26,516 nucleotides of DNA from Flavobacteriales bacterium UBA5422 (lineage in GTDB: Bacteria; Bacteroidota; Bacteroidia; Flavobacteriales_D; Crocinitomicaceae), in contig DHNG01000005.1 of assembly GCA_002409405.1 (NCBI GenBank), positions 1-26,516 of the forward strand. Direction: 5' to 3'. The notes beneath the pieces are model-generated. The model was not told the DNA's origin, did not search any database, and saw only the letters and a program-made list of their open reading frames with translations. Of this stretch, positions 7,039 to 18,300 are shown one piece after another. The translations under genes and the position numbers were made by a program. Within the stretch, counting starts at the first letter, position 1, and each line of letters begins with the position of its first letter.

Positions 7039-8957
7039 TGAAAAAAAGTACGTTACTGCTAATTATTGCTTTTTTAGGAACAACTTATTTTACATCAGCT
7101 CAAAAATATACGGAGTTACAACTGCGAACGTTGTTTGATAGTATTTCGGTTACGCATAAAGGGTATGATAACAAGTTACAGTTGAATGTAACGCAACTTT
7201 CTCTTGCCGAATTAGTGAGTTCCGTTGCACTGGAAAACAACCTGAATGTAAGTGTTGATCCTTCGTTAAACCAAGGGATTTCTTACAATTTCTTTGATGC
7301 GAAAGTAAAAGACATGTTTATCTTTTTATACCTCAATTTTGAGTTGGAGTATGAATTTGTCGGAACCATTCTTTCGGTTAAAAAGAGAGTCAAAAAAGAA
7401 GCACCGGTTGAAATCAAATCGCGGGAGTTAGACATTACGTACAATTCCGCCAATCAATTTTTGTCAATGGATTTGAAAAATGATTCATTGTGGAGAGTAG
7501 CGGAGAAAATTACACGTTTGTCGGGAAAGAACTTTGTGATCGATCCGCAAATCAGAAACAAACAGGTCAACGCATTTTTCCAGAATCGCCCGTTTGACGA
7601 AGTGATGGATATGTTTGTGAAATCAAATACAATGGGTTTTACAAAAGATGCAGCAGGATATTACCAGTTATTTCCGGTGTCAGAAAATCCTGTGGAAGCA
7701 GTAACGGCGGCAAAAGGTGGAAAAACGGGAGCGGCAAATCGCAACGCGGCAACTACAGATTCGGATAATTTTACATTGACCAAAACCCCGGAAGGAAACC
7801 TGAATGTAAAGGCAATCGGAACCCCATTGAGTGAAATCGTCGGGATGGCAGCGCAGGCATCGGGCGTGCATTATGTACAATATTCCAAATTAGACGGAAT
7901 TGCGACGCTCGAAGTCAACAATATCAGTTTCCAGGATTTAATGAACCGGTTATTCAATGCAACGAATTACAGTGCGCGAAAAGACGGTGAGATATACGTA
8001 ATCGGAGACAGTAAATTTGAAGGAATTCGCAAAACAGAACTGATTCGTTTGGAAAACCGGACAATTGAATCCGTTAAAGCAGCTATTCCTAAGGAAATGA
8101 CCACCGGATTAGACGTAATTGAGTTTGTTGAATTGAATGCCCTCATCGTGACAGGGAGTGAACGGCAGATTGGTGAATTGAAATCGTTTGTTTCCAGTAT
8201 TGACGTTGTGGTTCCAATGGTTCAGATCGATGTCATGTTACTGTTTTCAGGGAAAAATTATGACTTAAACAGCGGGTTTGAAGCAGGATTGAGTAGTACC
8301 CCAAAGAAAACGGAAGGAACAATTTTCCCGGGACTGGATATGACAGTCGGATTCAATACAATCAATAACATTCTGAGTGCAATTAACGGGTTTGGAGTAG
8401 TCAATTTAGGACAGGTCACAGAGAATTTTTACATGTCACTGAGTTTACTGGAAAGTAACAGCATCATTGAAATCGAGAGTACACCTAAAATTTCGACACT
8501 CAACGGACACACGGCAAAATTGTCCATTGGTGAAACAACTTATTACCAGGAACAACAGTTGAGCTTTCAACCGATCAACCAGAACGCAGGATTTCAACAA
8601 AGTTCCCGTGTGTGGAAAAACCTGGATGCCAACCTGAGCGTGACGATCAAACCGTTCGTCAGCGCGGATGAATATGTGACATTGACAATCACGGTAAAAC
8701 AAGAAGATTTCGGCGGGCGTGTAGATCCGACCGCTCCACCCAACCTGACCAATCAAAATTTCGAATCAGTGATCCGTGTGAAAAACGGAGAAGTGATTTT
8801 GTTGGGAGGATTGGAAAAGAAATCGGTGAACGATACCGGAAAAGGAACACCGGTGTTGTCACGTATTCCGATTTTAAAGTGGTTCTTCAGTTCCCGGAAA
8901 AAAGTGCGTGATAAATCGAAGTTACACATCATTGTAAGACCTGTGGTAACCTATTGA
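7038..8957 (+). CDS. outer-membrane secretin GspD/PilQ
   Basis: At 639 residues, this has a signal peptide (residues 1-21, ending FTSAQ), an STN/N0-type domain (about 48-112, LSLAELVSSVALENNLNVSV), a second short N-type domain (about 140-205), a Gly/Ala-rich linker (about 222-240) and N domains to about 385. The secretin core begins at VPMVQIDVMLLFSGKNYDLN near residue 390 and ends with the family signature VKNGEVILLGGLEKKSV and the C-terminal HIIVRPVVTY. The family forms the gated multimeric outer-membrane channel. There is no lipobox and no obvious S-domain, so a pilotin, if any, may be another protein; a lipoprotein three genes downstream is a candidate. Confidence 0.95.
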   Translation: MKKSTLLLIIAFLGTTYFTSAQKYTELQLRTLFDSISVTHKGYDNKLQLNVTQLSLAELVSSVALENNLNVSVDPSLNQGISYNFFDAKVKDMFIFLYLNFELEYEFVGTILSVKKRVKKEAPVEIKSRELDITYNSANQFLSMDLKNDSLWRVAEKITRLSGKNFVIDPQIRNKQVNAFFQNRPFDEVMDMFVKSNTMGFTKDAAGYYQLFPVSENPVEAVTAAKGGKTGAANRNAATTDSDNFTLTKTPEGNLNVKAIGTPLSEIVGMAAQASGVHYVQYSKLDGIATLEVNNISFQDLMNRLFNATNYSARKDGEIYVIGDSKFEGIRKTELIRLENRTIESVKAAIPKEMTTGLDVIEFVELNALIVTGSERQIGELKSFVSSIDVVVPMVQIDVMLLFSGKNYDLNSGFEAGLSSTPKKTEGTIFPGLDMTVGFNTINNILSAINGFGVVNLGQVTENFYMSLSLLESNSIIEIESTPKISTLNGHTAKLSIGETTYYQEQQLSFQPINQNAGFQQSSRVWKNLDANLSVTIKPFVSADEYVTLTITVKQEDFGGRVDPTAPPNLTNQNFESVIRVKNGEVILLGGLEKKSVNDTGKGTPVLSRIPILKWFFSSRKKVRDKSKLHIIVRPVVTY

Positions 8958-10108
8958 TGAAAAAACTGAAAGACATATGGGATCCGAATAAGATCGTCAT
9001 CGTATTTTACCAGAATACAGGTGATGGTTTTGAGTTGCACGCAATTTCCGTTCATGCAAAAAAGGGAATTGTCGCAGCGGACTCGTTTGATTCCCTGGAT
9101 GCAATCAGTGCACGTTTCGGTAAATATGCCGCTTACTGGCTACACATCGACGGGATGGGAGTCCTGACCCGCAAAACAGACATTCATTCCGATTATAAAA
9201 AAGAACTGATTCTGAACGTAGATGCCGATGATTTTTTCTTTACGGCAGTGAATTCAGACGTCAACAGAATTGTTTCATTTGTACGAAAATCAGTAGCAGA
9301 ACAACTGTTGGAACAATTTTCAACAGCGAAATTATTTTTACTGGGTGCTTCCTGTGGTTTTGCTCCTGCTGGTTTGTTACTGGAGAATGACGAGACCGTT
9401 TCATTCGATTACACACTTGCGAAACAGCAAGACCAATTTACTGCACTGGAGCGTATCGAAACACCGGGACTCAATCAGTTTTACAACGGTAGTTACCTGA
9501 CAAAAAGAGAATTTCTGGCGACAGCAATCGGACATGCCGTGATGACAAAAAGAACTGATTTCGAATCGTTCAGAGAAGAAGCAATCACCGCCGAATTTCG
9601 TGAATATTCAAAATTCAGGATCATCGGAGTTACAAGTATTGCTGTTATTTTTTGTGTGGTTGTGTCTAACTATTTTTACATCAATTACCTGAACAACCGA
9701 ATTGCCGATAAAGAAACGGAAATTGCGCTGAACAATTCAAATTTGTCAATGTTGGATAAATTGACACAGGAAGAGATCAGAAAACGGCAATTGGCAACAA
9801 ACTCCAATAACAATACACCGTTTTTTACGTCTTATTACCTGGATGAGATAGGAAAGAGCGTTCCTGAAAAGGTTCGTCTGCTGGAAATGTATGTATTTCC
9901 GCTGACACAAAAATTAAAGGAAAAACGAAAAGTAGAGATAGACAAGCACCGGATTGAAGTGAAGGGATGGACGTACGATAACATTGTTCTGGACGATTGG
10001 ATCGAACGATTGGACCGGCAGGATTGGATCAAAAGTATAGAGTTGGTGAATTACCACCAGGGGGATGGTGAAGCTGAATTTAAAATTATTATTTTTCTTT
10101 CGGAATGA
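8957..10108 (+). CDS. GspL-like (PilM-PilN-like) bitopic inner-membrane protein
   Basis: The N-terminal about 220 residues are soluble and predicted cytoplasmic, one transmembrane helix lies at about residues 221-243 (FRIIGVTSIAVIFCVVVSNY), and a periplasmic part of about 140 residues begins with a coiled stretch. This cytoplasm-helix-periplasm layout matches GspL, a link between GspE and the periplasmic assembly; equivalently it resembles a PilM-PilN fusion. Clear actin-like nucleotide motifs of PilM are not visible. I start at ATG 8957, which overlaps the secretin stop as TGATG; an in-frame TTG at 8954 is possible but less likely. The stop overlaps the next ATG by 4 nt. Confidence 0.75.
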   Translation: MKKLKDIWDPNKIVIVFYQNTGDGFELHAISVHAKKGIVAADSFDSLDAISARFGKYAAYWLHIDGMGVLTRKTDIHSDYKKELILNVDADDFFFTAVNSDVNRIVSFVRKSVAEQLLEQFSTAKLFLLGASCGFAPAGLLLENDETVSFDYTLAKQQDQFTALERIETPGLNQFYNGSYLTKREFLATAIGHAVMTKRTDFESFREEAITAEFREYSKFRIIGVTSIAVIFCVVVSNYFYINYLNNRIADKETEIALNNSNLSMLDKLTQEEIRKRQLATNSNNNTPFFTSYYLDEIGKSVPEKVRLLEMYVFPLTQKLKEKRKVEIDKHRIEVKGWTYDNIVLDDWIERLDRQDWIKSIELVNYHQGDGEAEFKIIIFLSE

Positions 10109-10632
10109 CGTTTTTTGATAAATATAGCTACAAACAAAAAAATTATGCGTTACTTGTTCTCATCGTATTGCTAGCAGCTGCCGTATACAAACGTTCCATT
10201 TCAGTGACCATTGAAACAAAAGGATACGAACGCGAGTTGGATGGTAAAATAGAGGTTGCAGGAAAAGCATTGGAAGACATCGGTATGAAAAATGCCGAGA
10301 TTGCCCTGTTAAACCGCATGATCGGAAAGGAAAACTTATCGGTGGAGAAGGTACAGCAGGGATTTTTAAATTTCTTTGCACAACATGCCAGACAGATTAG
10401 CGTGTATAAAATAGACGAAGTATTGAAATACCAGCATCCCGATTTTACGATCAACACGCACCAGATCGTTTTAAAAGGAGGTTACTTGCATACATTAGAT
10501 TTCATTTACCTGATGGAAAAAGAGTTTGATCTGGCCCGGTTGGTAAATGTATCGTTTGAATACAAAAAAGTGAACTCGGAAGATGTGGAAACACTTTATA
10601 CGACATTAATTTTACAAAACTATATGAAATGA
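10105..10632 (+). CDS. GspM/PilO-like bitopic protein
   Basis: A 175-residue protein: short cytoplasmic start, one membrane helix (about residues 13-28, NYALLVLIVLLAAAVY), a coiled-coil-like segment to about residue 75, then a compact alpha/beta domain. This is the architecture of GspM and PilO, which pair with GspL/PilN in the inner membrane. It overlaps the gene before by 4 nt (ATGA) and the lipoprotein gene after by 4 nt, so expression is coupled. Sequence identity to the families is too low to see by eye; the assignment rests on architecture and order. Confidence 0.72.
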   Translation: MTFFDKYSYKQKNYALLVLIVLLAAAVYKRSISVTIETKGYERELDGKIEVAGKALEDIGMKNAEIALLNRMIGKENLSVEKVQQGFLNFFAQHARQISVYKIDEVLKYQHPDFTINTHQIVLKGGYLHTLDFIYLMEKEFDLARLVNVSFEYKKVNSEDVETLYTTLILQNYMK

Positions 10633-11612
10633 AAAACCGAATCTTTTTTTTACTTGTTGCAGCAGCACTTGTTGCCACAGGATGTAAGGAAATCATTGCA
10701 AAAAAGATCACATCAGAAATACCTGTTTTGATTGTTCCTTCAGCGAATGATACCGTACCGTACAACCCCGTTCAGTTTAAATGGGAACCAATGGACGGAG
10801 CAACGCAATACCGATTGCAGGTGGTTACTCCCGGATTCTCCAACATTTCGTACTTTGCACTGGATACACTTGTTACGGGAACAGAGTTCTACGCGGCATT
10901 GGATTCTGCACGATATGAAATGAAACTCACAGCGCTCAATGCCGGTTACGAATCACAGGTGCTCGGACCGATTGCTTTTTGGGTGGGAATACAGCCTTCC
11001 TCCGGAACAGGAACATCTGTTTCATTGACTTCACCGTTGGCAGGAGCTTATAAACAAGCCAACTTTATCGGCCCGTTTGAATGGAGTACCGTTGCATCGG
11101 CAACTTCCTACGAATTCAGTTTGCGGCAGGGAAGTGTCTTTTCTACGGGGAACCCGATCCATTTTCAGAACAATATATCAACAGCAATTATTAACCTTCC
11201 TTCCTCTCTGGCGTTGGGAGAAGGTGAATACAGCTGGGGAGTCAAGGCATACCTTTCCAACGGAACAGAAACAGGGTACTCAACACGTTCATTCGCTGTT
11301 GATGTTACAAATCCCAATATACCCGCGGGTACCTTTACACCGTCTGGTACGTTTGAAACAGGAACAGTTACTTTTTCATGGAACAACGGGATTGACCCGG
11401 GAGTAATCAAAGCACCGGTCACTTCAGTACTTCAAATTGCATCAGATTCGGGGTTCGCGACCATTGTAGAGGAGGTGTCTGTAACAGGCAATACGAGAGC
11501 CGTTGACATGTCGACCCACCCAAATGGTATTTATTACTGGCGCGTACACAACATCGATGCTGCCGGAAATTCATCCACCTATTCAACAACTACTCAGTTT
11601 ACATTAAATTAG
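10629..11612 (+). CDS. lipoprotein with fibronectin-like repeats in the secretion operon
   Basis: At 327 residues, with a type II signal peptide whose lipobox is VATGC (Cys19). The residues after Cys are KE, with no strong inner-membrane retention signal. The mature protein contains three similar beta-sandwich segments, each with a VQFKWEPMDGATQYRLQV- or FEWSTVASATSYEF-type start and a Y-x-W/K-V-x-A-like end (YSWGVKAYLSNG, YYWRVHNIDAAGN). These resemble the fibronectin type III/SusE-like domains often seen in Bacteroidetes surface proteins. It lies between GspM-like and GspC-like genes, overlapping both, so it probably belongs to the machine. A pilotin-like or surface-exposed substrate-holding role is possible, but neither is shown. 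Confidence 0.8.
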   Translation: MKNRIFFLLVAAALVATGCKEIIAKKITSEIPVLIVPSANDTVPYNPVQFKWEPMDGATQYRLQVVTPGFSNISYFALDTLVTGTEFYAALDSARYEMKLTALNAGYESQVLGPIAFWVGIQPSSGTGTSVSLTSPLAGAYKQANFIGPFEWSTVASATSYEFSLRQGSVFSTGNPIHFQNNISTAIINLPSSLALGEGEYSWGVKAYLSNGTETGYSTRSFAVDVTNPNIPAGTFTPSGTFETGTVTFSWNNGIDPGVIKAPVTSVLQIASDSGFATIVEEVSVTGNTRAVDMSTHPNGIYYWRVHNIDAAGNSSTYSTTTQFTLN

Positions 11613-12091
11613 TGAAAAGCAAAGCACTGACATACATCTTGCTGATTGTTGTTGCAGCTATCTGGTACCAGGTCTTCCTGCGGATCAAATCCAATGTGTC
11701 CGGAGAGGAAGACGGAGCGACAAACCTTTCCCGGCAGACGGCAGGATTTCAACTAATTCAGAAAGATACCTTTTTACTCAGCCTGAATTATCGGGATCCG
11801 TTTACCGGAAGATCTCAGTCAGCTGCGAAAGATGAAGCATTATTACCGGAACAGGCACTTCCACCGCTGCCAATCATGAAACCCCAGTTTGTCTGGCCCA
11901 AAGTGACGTATTACGGATGGGTAAAAAAGACAGATTCCAAAAACCCGTTGTGTATTATCAACATCGATGGAATTCTATTGTATTTACGAAAGGGGGAAGA
12001 GGTGTTTGACGGCATTCGCGTCGTAACAGTTGACCGGGATTTTGTAGAACTCCGAAAAGGAAAAAATCAACAATTGTTTTACCGGAAATAA
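11612..12091 (+). CDS. GspC/PilP-like periplasmic connector
   Basis: This 159-residue protein is read from a GTG overlapping the preceding TAG by 1 nt. One N-terminal helix (residues 6-22) anchors it. A proline-rich linker (about 85-97, LPEQALPPLPIMKP) leads to a small beta domain with the pattern VTYYGWVKKTDSKNPLCIIN, then an IDG turn, GEEVFDGIRVVTVDRDFVEL and a closing FYRK. This matches the HR domain of GspC and the PilP fold, which contacts the N0 domain of the secretin. It is the last gene of the operon. The start of the linker carries YRDPFTG, a motif usual before PilP domains. Confidence 0.8.
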   Translation: MKSKALTYILLIVVAAIWYQVFLRIKSNVSGEEDGATNLSRQTAGFQLIQKDTFLLSLNYRDPFTGRSQSAAKDEALLPEQALPPLPIMKPQFVWPKVTYYGWVKKTDSKNPLCIINIDGILLYLRKGEEVFDGIRVVTVDRDFVELRKGKNQQLFYRK

Positions 12092-12115
12092 GTTGGGGGA
12101 ATTATCAATTATCAA

Positions 12116-12144
12116 CGACTCAATTATGAATTATCAATTAGTCG
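12116..12144. terminator. weak hairpin after the secretion operon
   Basis: CGACT, one bulged C, then AATT pair with AATTAGTCG across a 10-nt loop, 25 nt after the last operon stop. No T-run follows, so it is not a classic intrinsic terminator. The surrounding DNA repeats the words ATTATCAATT and AATTATGAATT, a low-complexity pattern that can make hairpins by chance. Confidence 0.25.
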
Positions 12145-12252
12145 ACGTTTGATTTACATTGGATACTTGACCGTTTAATAATTCATAATCGACACTGAAT
12201 AACTGATTCTTCAAAATCCATTATTAAACATTTCAAAAACCTTTATTATTAC

Positions 12253-12260
12253 TATATTTG
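12253..12260 (+). promoter_or_regulatory. -7 promoter element for the RHS gene
   Basis: TATATTTG matches TAnnTTTG exactly and lies 65 nt before the RHS start codon, inside a 234-nt gap. The expected start site near 12267 leaves a leader of about 60 nt. No clear TTG -33 box precedes it. It suggests the RHS gene can be transcribed independently of the secretion operon. Confidence 0.5.
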
Positions 12261-12325
12261 TCACTTAATTATCATTTATTAAACATAAACGCGCAAACGT
12301 ACTACCTGTTTGTCATTGTAACACT

Positions 12326-15300
12326 ATGAGAAAACCAAGTTATCTTTTTCTATTATTTTTTAGTTTTAATTCCGTTGCTCAGCAAGCTCCTCAGAAAAGC
12401 TTCACACAGAAACTGGACGGCATCCAAACCAGTTCAAAAGAGCTGACCAAAAGTGCTTCGACCGACAATTCTTCCGTTGGGCAGAGCGGTGTAATGTCCA
12501 CATCCGTACCTCTGGTGACGGTGAAATCCAGAACCATGGAATTCCCGTTGCAGTTGAATTACACTGCGGGAATCAAAACAGACCAACGTAGCGGACCTGT
12601 CGGATTGGGATGGGTGCTTCCTGTGGGAAGCATTACACGCGATTACGGTGCTTACCAGCCGGATTACACATCTACACAGCACGAGGGAGATATGTGGAGT
12701 CAGAAATACCTCGATTACAAGGCGGCAAACCCGACAGGTAACTGGACGGACTGTAAGCAGGGATGCCTCAATCCGGAGCCTTCCGACGGAACCATCTATA
12801 TGTATACCCACAACCGACAGCTGATCTATGATATCATTCCTGAAAGCCAACGTGCCATTCCGTTGAGTGATATGTATACCGTTGCTGTTCCCGGACTGGG
12901 AGGAAATACGTTTTGGAACGGAGGAGGAATCGGTGCCCCCCATAACTGGAAGTGGAACGAAGTAAATGGGTGGAAAGTCACACACGAAGTAAAAACGTAT
13001 ATAATTGATCAGGAATATTCCCGGATCAATGAAGCGAATGTCGGAACGATCGATTTGAATAACAAATCCCATTTTGATAATGCCGGAAGTCATGCCGTTG
13101 CGATCGGGATGTTGCCGTATGTGAAAAACAGTTATGTAGGAAGGTTCAATGATCCCGATTCGTATACCTCAAAAGTACACTATGAAGATTTTAAAGCATT
13201 TACAATCACCGATGAAAACGGAACGCAATACGTATTCGGAAGAGGATTAAGAGGACAAAAATACATTCTCCAGGAGGATCCGTATTGGTCGACAACAGAC
13301 AAATCAGAGTATTATACGCCTCAAAATGGTGGTCCGGCAGGTTCTCCCAAGGGAAGTTACTGGAAAACGGATTACATTGCGGAGTGGTTATTAACGGAAA
13401 TCCGTTCGGCAGATTATGAAGATTCGAATGGAAACGGAATTGCGGATGACGGAGATGCCGGAGACTGGATCCGGTTTGAATATACGGAACCTACACAAAC
13501 CGTTCAGACAGTACCACTTTCATCCGGAAATGATTACTTTTCTACAGTTCCCAAGCATCGGGAGTGGTCTTCTTTTTCTCAAACAGACCAGGCTTCTTCG
13601 TTGATGCGGGAGCTGGCATACCTGACTAAAATTGTAACTCCTGCACAGGAATTGGTATTTAAAACGTCACAACGCTACGATGTCGATCACGATTATTATG
13701 CAAAACCTGCCAATAAGATAGGAACTTCCTTTTATTACGAAGACCGGAAAGCAAGTACACAAAGCCAATCTCCCTCAGATTTTGACATTTATTACCCGGT
13801 TGAAACCATGCGTTACGATGAAATCGAAGTGTTTTCCAGGTTGATTGATAAAACAGTCTACGCTTCGGAAAACCTGCGAACAGGGCGAATCAAATTAAAT
13901 TATGCAGTAAAAGGAAGTCCTCAGGAATTAGCGGTATCGGAATTTTTGATCCGTACGAATGACGATACTCCAAAAATGGCAACCAACGGGAAGCAACTGG
14001 GAGCACCGTCCAATAGCGGGTTTGCAATCGGAGATTACAACGATGCAACAAACAAGCGCGGAAAGACAACCCTTCTGAGCGTTGATTTCTTCGGAGCCGG
14101 TACGAAGGGAACCAAGACTTCTTACCAATTTGAATACGCATACAACCCCAGTTTCAATGAAATCCACAAACGGGAAATTGTACGAAAGTGGTCTTCTCCC
14201 TCGTTGCGGACTTCTAACGCTCCGGGGCTTGTCATCGGGGAAAATTTCAAAGCGAATATCAAAATTCCGTATACCGAACAGGTACTCGGATCAACAGGGT
14301 TGAGCTATACAACTGTTAGTTATACAGGTGTGGCAAATGAATTGTTTACACACGACTTTTTGATCGACATTCCCTATCGTGAAAAGCACTATAAACTGAC
14401 ATTTTCAAATAATTCATTGCTGAATAGCTACGTGCAGAATGGTACGACAACGATAACAAACCAGTCCATCACCCATACGGAGATTCCCCATGCATTGAAG
14501 CCCGTTAAAGATGTATACGGTTATTTATATGCGGAAAACTGTACACAGTGTCCGCAGGCATGGAGTCTCACAAAAATAACCTATCCGACGGGAGGGCAGG
14601 TGAGTTTTACGTATGAACAAGGTGAATTTGAACGCACAGCAGATGAGTCCAACTGGAGTTTCGATCATGCATCCATTCCTTTGATTGCCGAATACAATGG
14701 GTTGGCACGTCACCGTTCTGCCGTACAGAGTGCCTATAACTTGTACTACTCGAATCAAGGAACACCGGGAGCTTCTCCTAGTAACACGCCCAAAACACTG
14801 ACGGCTACGTTTGAAGTGGATTTACCTGATTATTATGGAATCCGTTTGAAAACCAAAACTGTCAATGACCGGATCAATCCTCCGGTTGCAATCAATTACG
14901 AATATGGAGACGGTCACTTCACCAGTTGTCCTGCGGAATATGTGCAGAGCGTTGTAGGTAACTTCAATGCATTTATCATCAAAGAGGTCTACCGAACCAA
15001 TTGGGAATATGGTAAGTATGGAGTCGATAATGTATTCTGGACAAACGACTTCCGCGAAAAAATGAGGTATCCTGCGGTGTCCGATTTGTCACTGGATGGC
15101 TATCACTCCGTCCATTTCTACGAATCCATTGATGTAAAATTGGCGGATAATTCCTATACCCGTAACTACTATGGGCCGATAACAGGGGGAAATACACCGT
15201 ACGGAAATTTCAACCTGTTTTGTTATAAGTTGCGACATGCAGGTTTTGACGGATGCTATGTGTTGGGAGGAAATAACATCAACCTGCCTCCGATAGGGGT

Positions 15301-18300
15301 GCAAAAGACCGCTTTTTTTGATGCAACAGCTCCGACAATCCCGTACAAAACGATCACCAATACCTACGAACGGATTCCTTTACAGAATTATTCATTGACA
15401 GTTAATTATACCGGAGGGACCAGCAATCCGAACACCATGAGAATCTGGGAAAACACATTTGAAGTGTGGCTGGTCACACTGTTGCCATTGGGGAATGCCT
15501 ATGTATTTGATTTTGTACCTGAAATACTGGTTAGCGGTTCATTTGAACTTCCGTATCAAGGAATTCCTGCGTATAGTTATCAGCGTTGGGGCTCACATCG
15601 CACCACCCTGAGACAGGTTGAAAACGACTACAAAGGAATGGTGACTACAACCAAATATACGTACAATGACTACATGCAGCCCAAGCAGGAGATTACCAGT
15701 GGTGTTCACACAGCAGAAAAATACATTACCACGTATGAATATGCGCACGAAACGTATGCGGGAGTGACCTATGAATTTTTATCACGCAACCTGTTGAATG
15801 CCCCGACCCGTGTGGAAACCTACCTGGATCAGGTGGATCCTTCCAATGCCCTGAGTGCCCGGATGCAGACCTATGATTATACGTCCTTCAGCATCCCGCG
15901 CCCTTTACACAGTTATACATATGAGACCACAAATTTGAGTCCCGGAGGAACGTTTACCCTCGTTCCGTTTAATATCGCTACATCGATCAATGCCAACTGG
16001 AGAAAAGAAGAGCAGGAAGTCCTGACATACAACCGTCATGGAATGCCAGTATCGTCCAGAACAAACCGACTGTATGCAAAAACGGTGTCAGGTAATAACA
16101 AGGCACTTCCCAAAGCACAATTCCTGTTTCCCGATTACGCGTTTGATGCAACGTATACCGGTTTTGAAGATGTACCTGTTGTTCGTTCCGTTAACAGCAG
16201 TTGGACACCACAAAGTTATCTTGACGAAACATGGTTTGTAACACCAAACGGAACAGCTGACGAACCAGCTTATTCTGTTTTTGTGAACAGCAATCCAACT
16301 CCATGTGGGATGCCAATTCCTGCAGGAAGTTATAACGTATCGCGTTACGAGAATATGGTAACGGTGGATAATGTAACTGGTTTGCAGGTAGGAGACGAAG
16401 TGATTGTTCAGCTGACAGGAAATACCAATTCTATTCCGGTGAATTATACAACGACAGTGGAAACAACGATTTCGGCGATTTATCCAACCAATATCCATCT
16501 TCCGGACCCGACACCTGCAACTGTAAACTATGTCAAAGATTACATTATCTGCTTTTCAGATCCGGTTGTTTATCCTGGAAGCAACGTAGCCATTGGAGGA
16601 ACTGGGGATTATGACGAGAGTGCGTATAAAACCATTTCCGAAACCAAGGTAACGAAACGAATCATCCCTAATTTTCAACCTTCCGCTTTCTACAAACGAA
16701 CAGGAAACTACAGTTGTCAGCTACCCACCAAAAAAACAACGACACAAGCCCCGTCAAAAACACCTGTACGTCCGGTAAAACTAACAGGTATCTTTGATGC
16801 AACCTGTGTTCCATCAACGGGAGAGCCCGGAAATGAGGCAGGAAGAAGTGGTAACATGCCCGATCATTGTTACAGAGAATACGAAGCAAGTGTATGGCTG
16901 GCATACAGACGGGATCTTGTTCCGATTGACGGAGGAACTGTGACGGTGACACCAAAAAGTTCCGATGCTGCTGCCGATGCACGCTACCGTAGAGGGACTG
17001 TGACAACCGTCAATAACAACGAGAAGGTCAAGATCGTATGTGATATCTATACAAATGATAGAAGTACTTTATTAAAACAGTTTGTATTCTACCCGGAAGC
17101 ATTGGATCAGGAATGGAAACAGTATACGGTCGATCTTGAAACGGATAAACAGAATAACTATTGGTTGGATGTATATGTTGTCAATGAACGGGAACAGATT
17201 GGGGTTAATGTCTTAAACTGGAATTCGGTGTTCGCAGACGACTTATTGGTGTATCCGAAAGGAGCAAAATACAACTATACGACGTACGATAAATTCGGTG
17301 CTGCTACACATGCCGTTGACAACAACGATGTCTTTGTAAAAACGACGTACGATGACAAAGGTCGTCCGGTTTCAGAGATGAACGCCTATGGTTCCATCGT
17401 GAAAGAATACAGTTACCAGGATGCACCTGTCTGGCCGAACCAGAACAATCATGTGACAGAATTGATTCGCGTCAACAACAGTGCGTATCACCAGGTACGC
17501 TATTACCTGGATGGATTCGGAAAAACCAAACAGGTGGCAACTTCCGACCCGGGGCGCGGACTCAGAGTGTTTTCCGGAACAGTGGAACATGACAACAAAG
17601 GAAACGTGGTCCGTGCTTATAAACCGTATGCTGTAAAAGGAGCATTGCTGGGAAGCCGTTTTGATGGAAATTATGCAGCCAAAACACATGAAACATACAT
17701 TACCTATACACCGTTCAGCGATGTAACCTACGAATCCAAACCGGAGCAAGTGATTGCTGCTGTAAGTCAGCCAAAAATGAACCATGAAAGTCCGATTGTA
17801 TCGCATCAGTCCGATTATATCAATACGGTAAATGTGCAGAATGCGTCCATCGGGTACAACTTCCTGCCCGATCAACTCCTTGTGAGTGAACTGACGGATC
17901 CGAACGGGAGACTTGCACGGACTTATATGGATAACCTCGGACGTGTGGTGATGGAAGAACAGCAAATCGGGAAAAACCACTTGCAGAATGCGGACGGATC
18001 GATCAGCATTGATGCCGGTTCATCAGAAACATACGCCCGTACCTGGTTTGTGTACGACAAGGCAGGACGCATCACGGATATTTACGACCCGGAAGGAAAA
18101 CACAGCACCTACACCTATAACAGCCTTGGGTTGGTTGTCATGTCACAGACACCCGATAAAGGAACATCGGAGATGCGCTATGACCGCTACGGACAGATAC
18201 GGTTTACCCGTAACCAGAAAGACAAGGATGCATCCTCTGCTGCCGGAGGAAAACCCCAGTTCAAGTACCTGAAATACGACGTGTGGGGACGGGTAACCGA

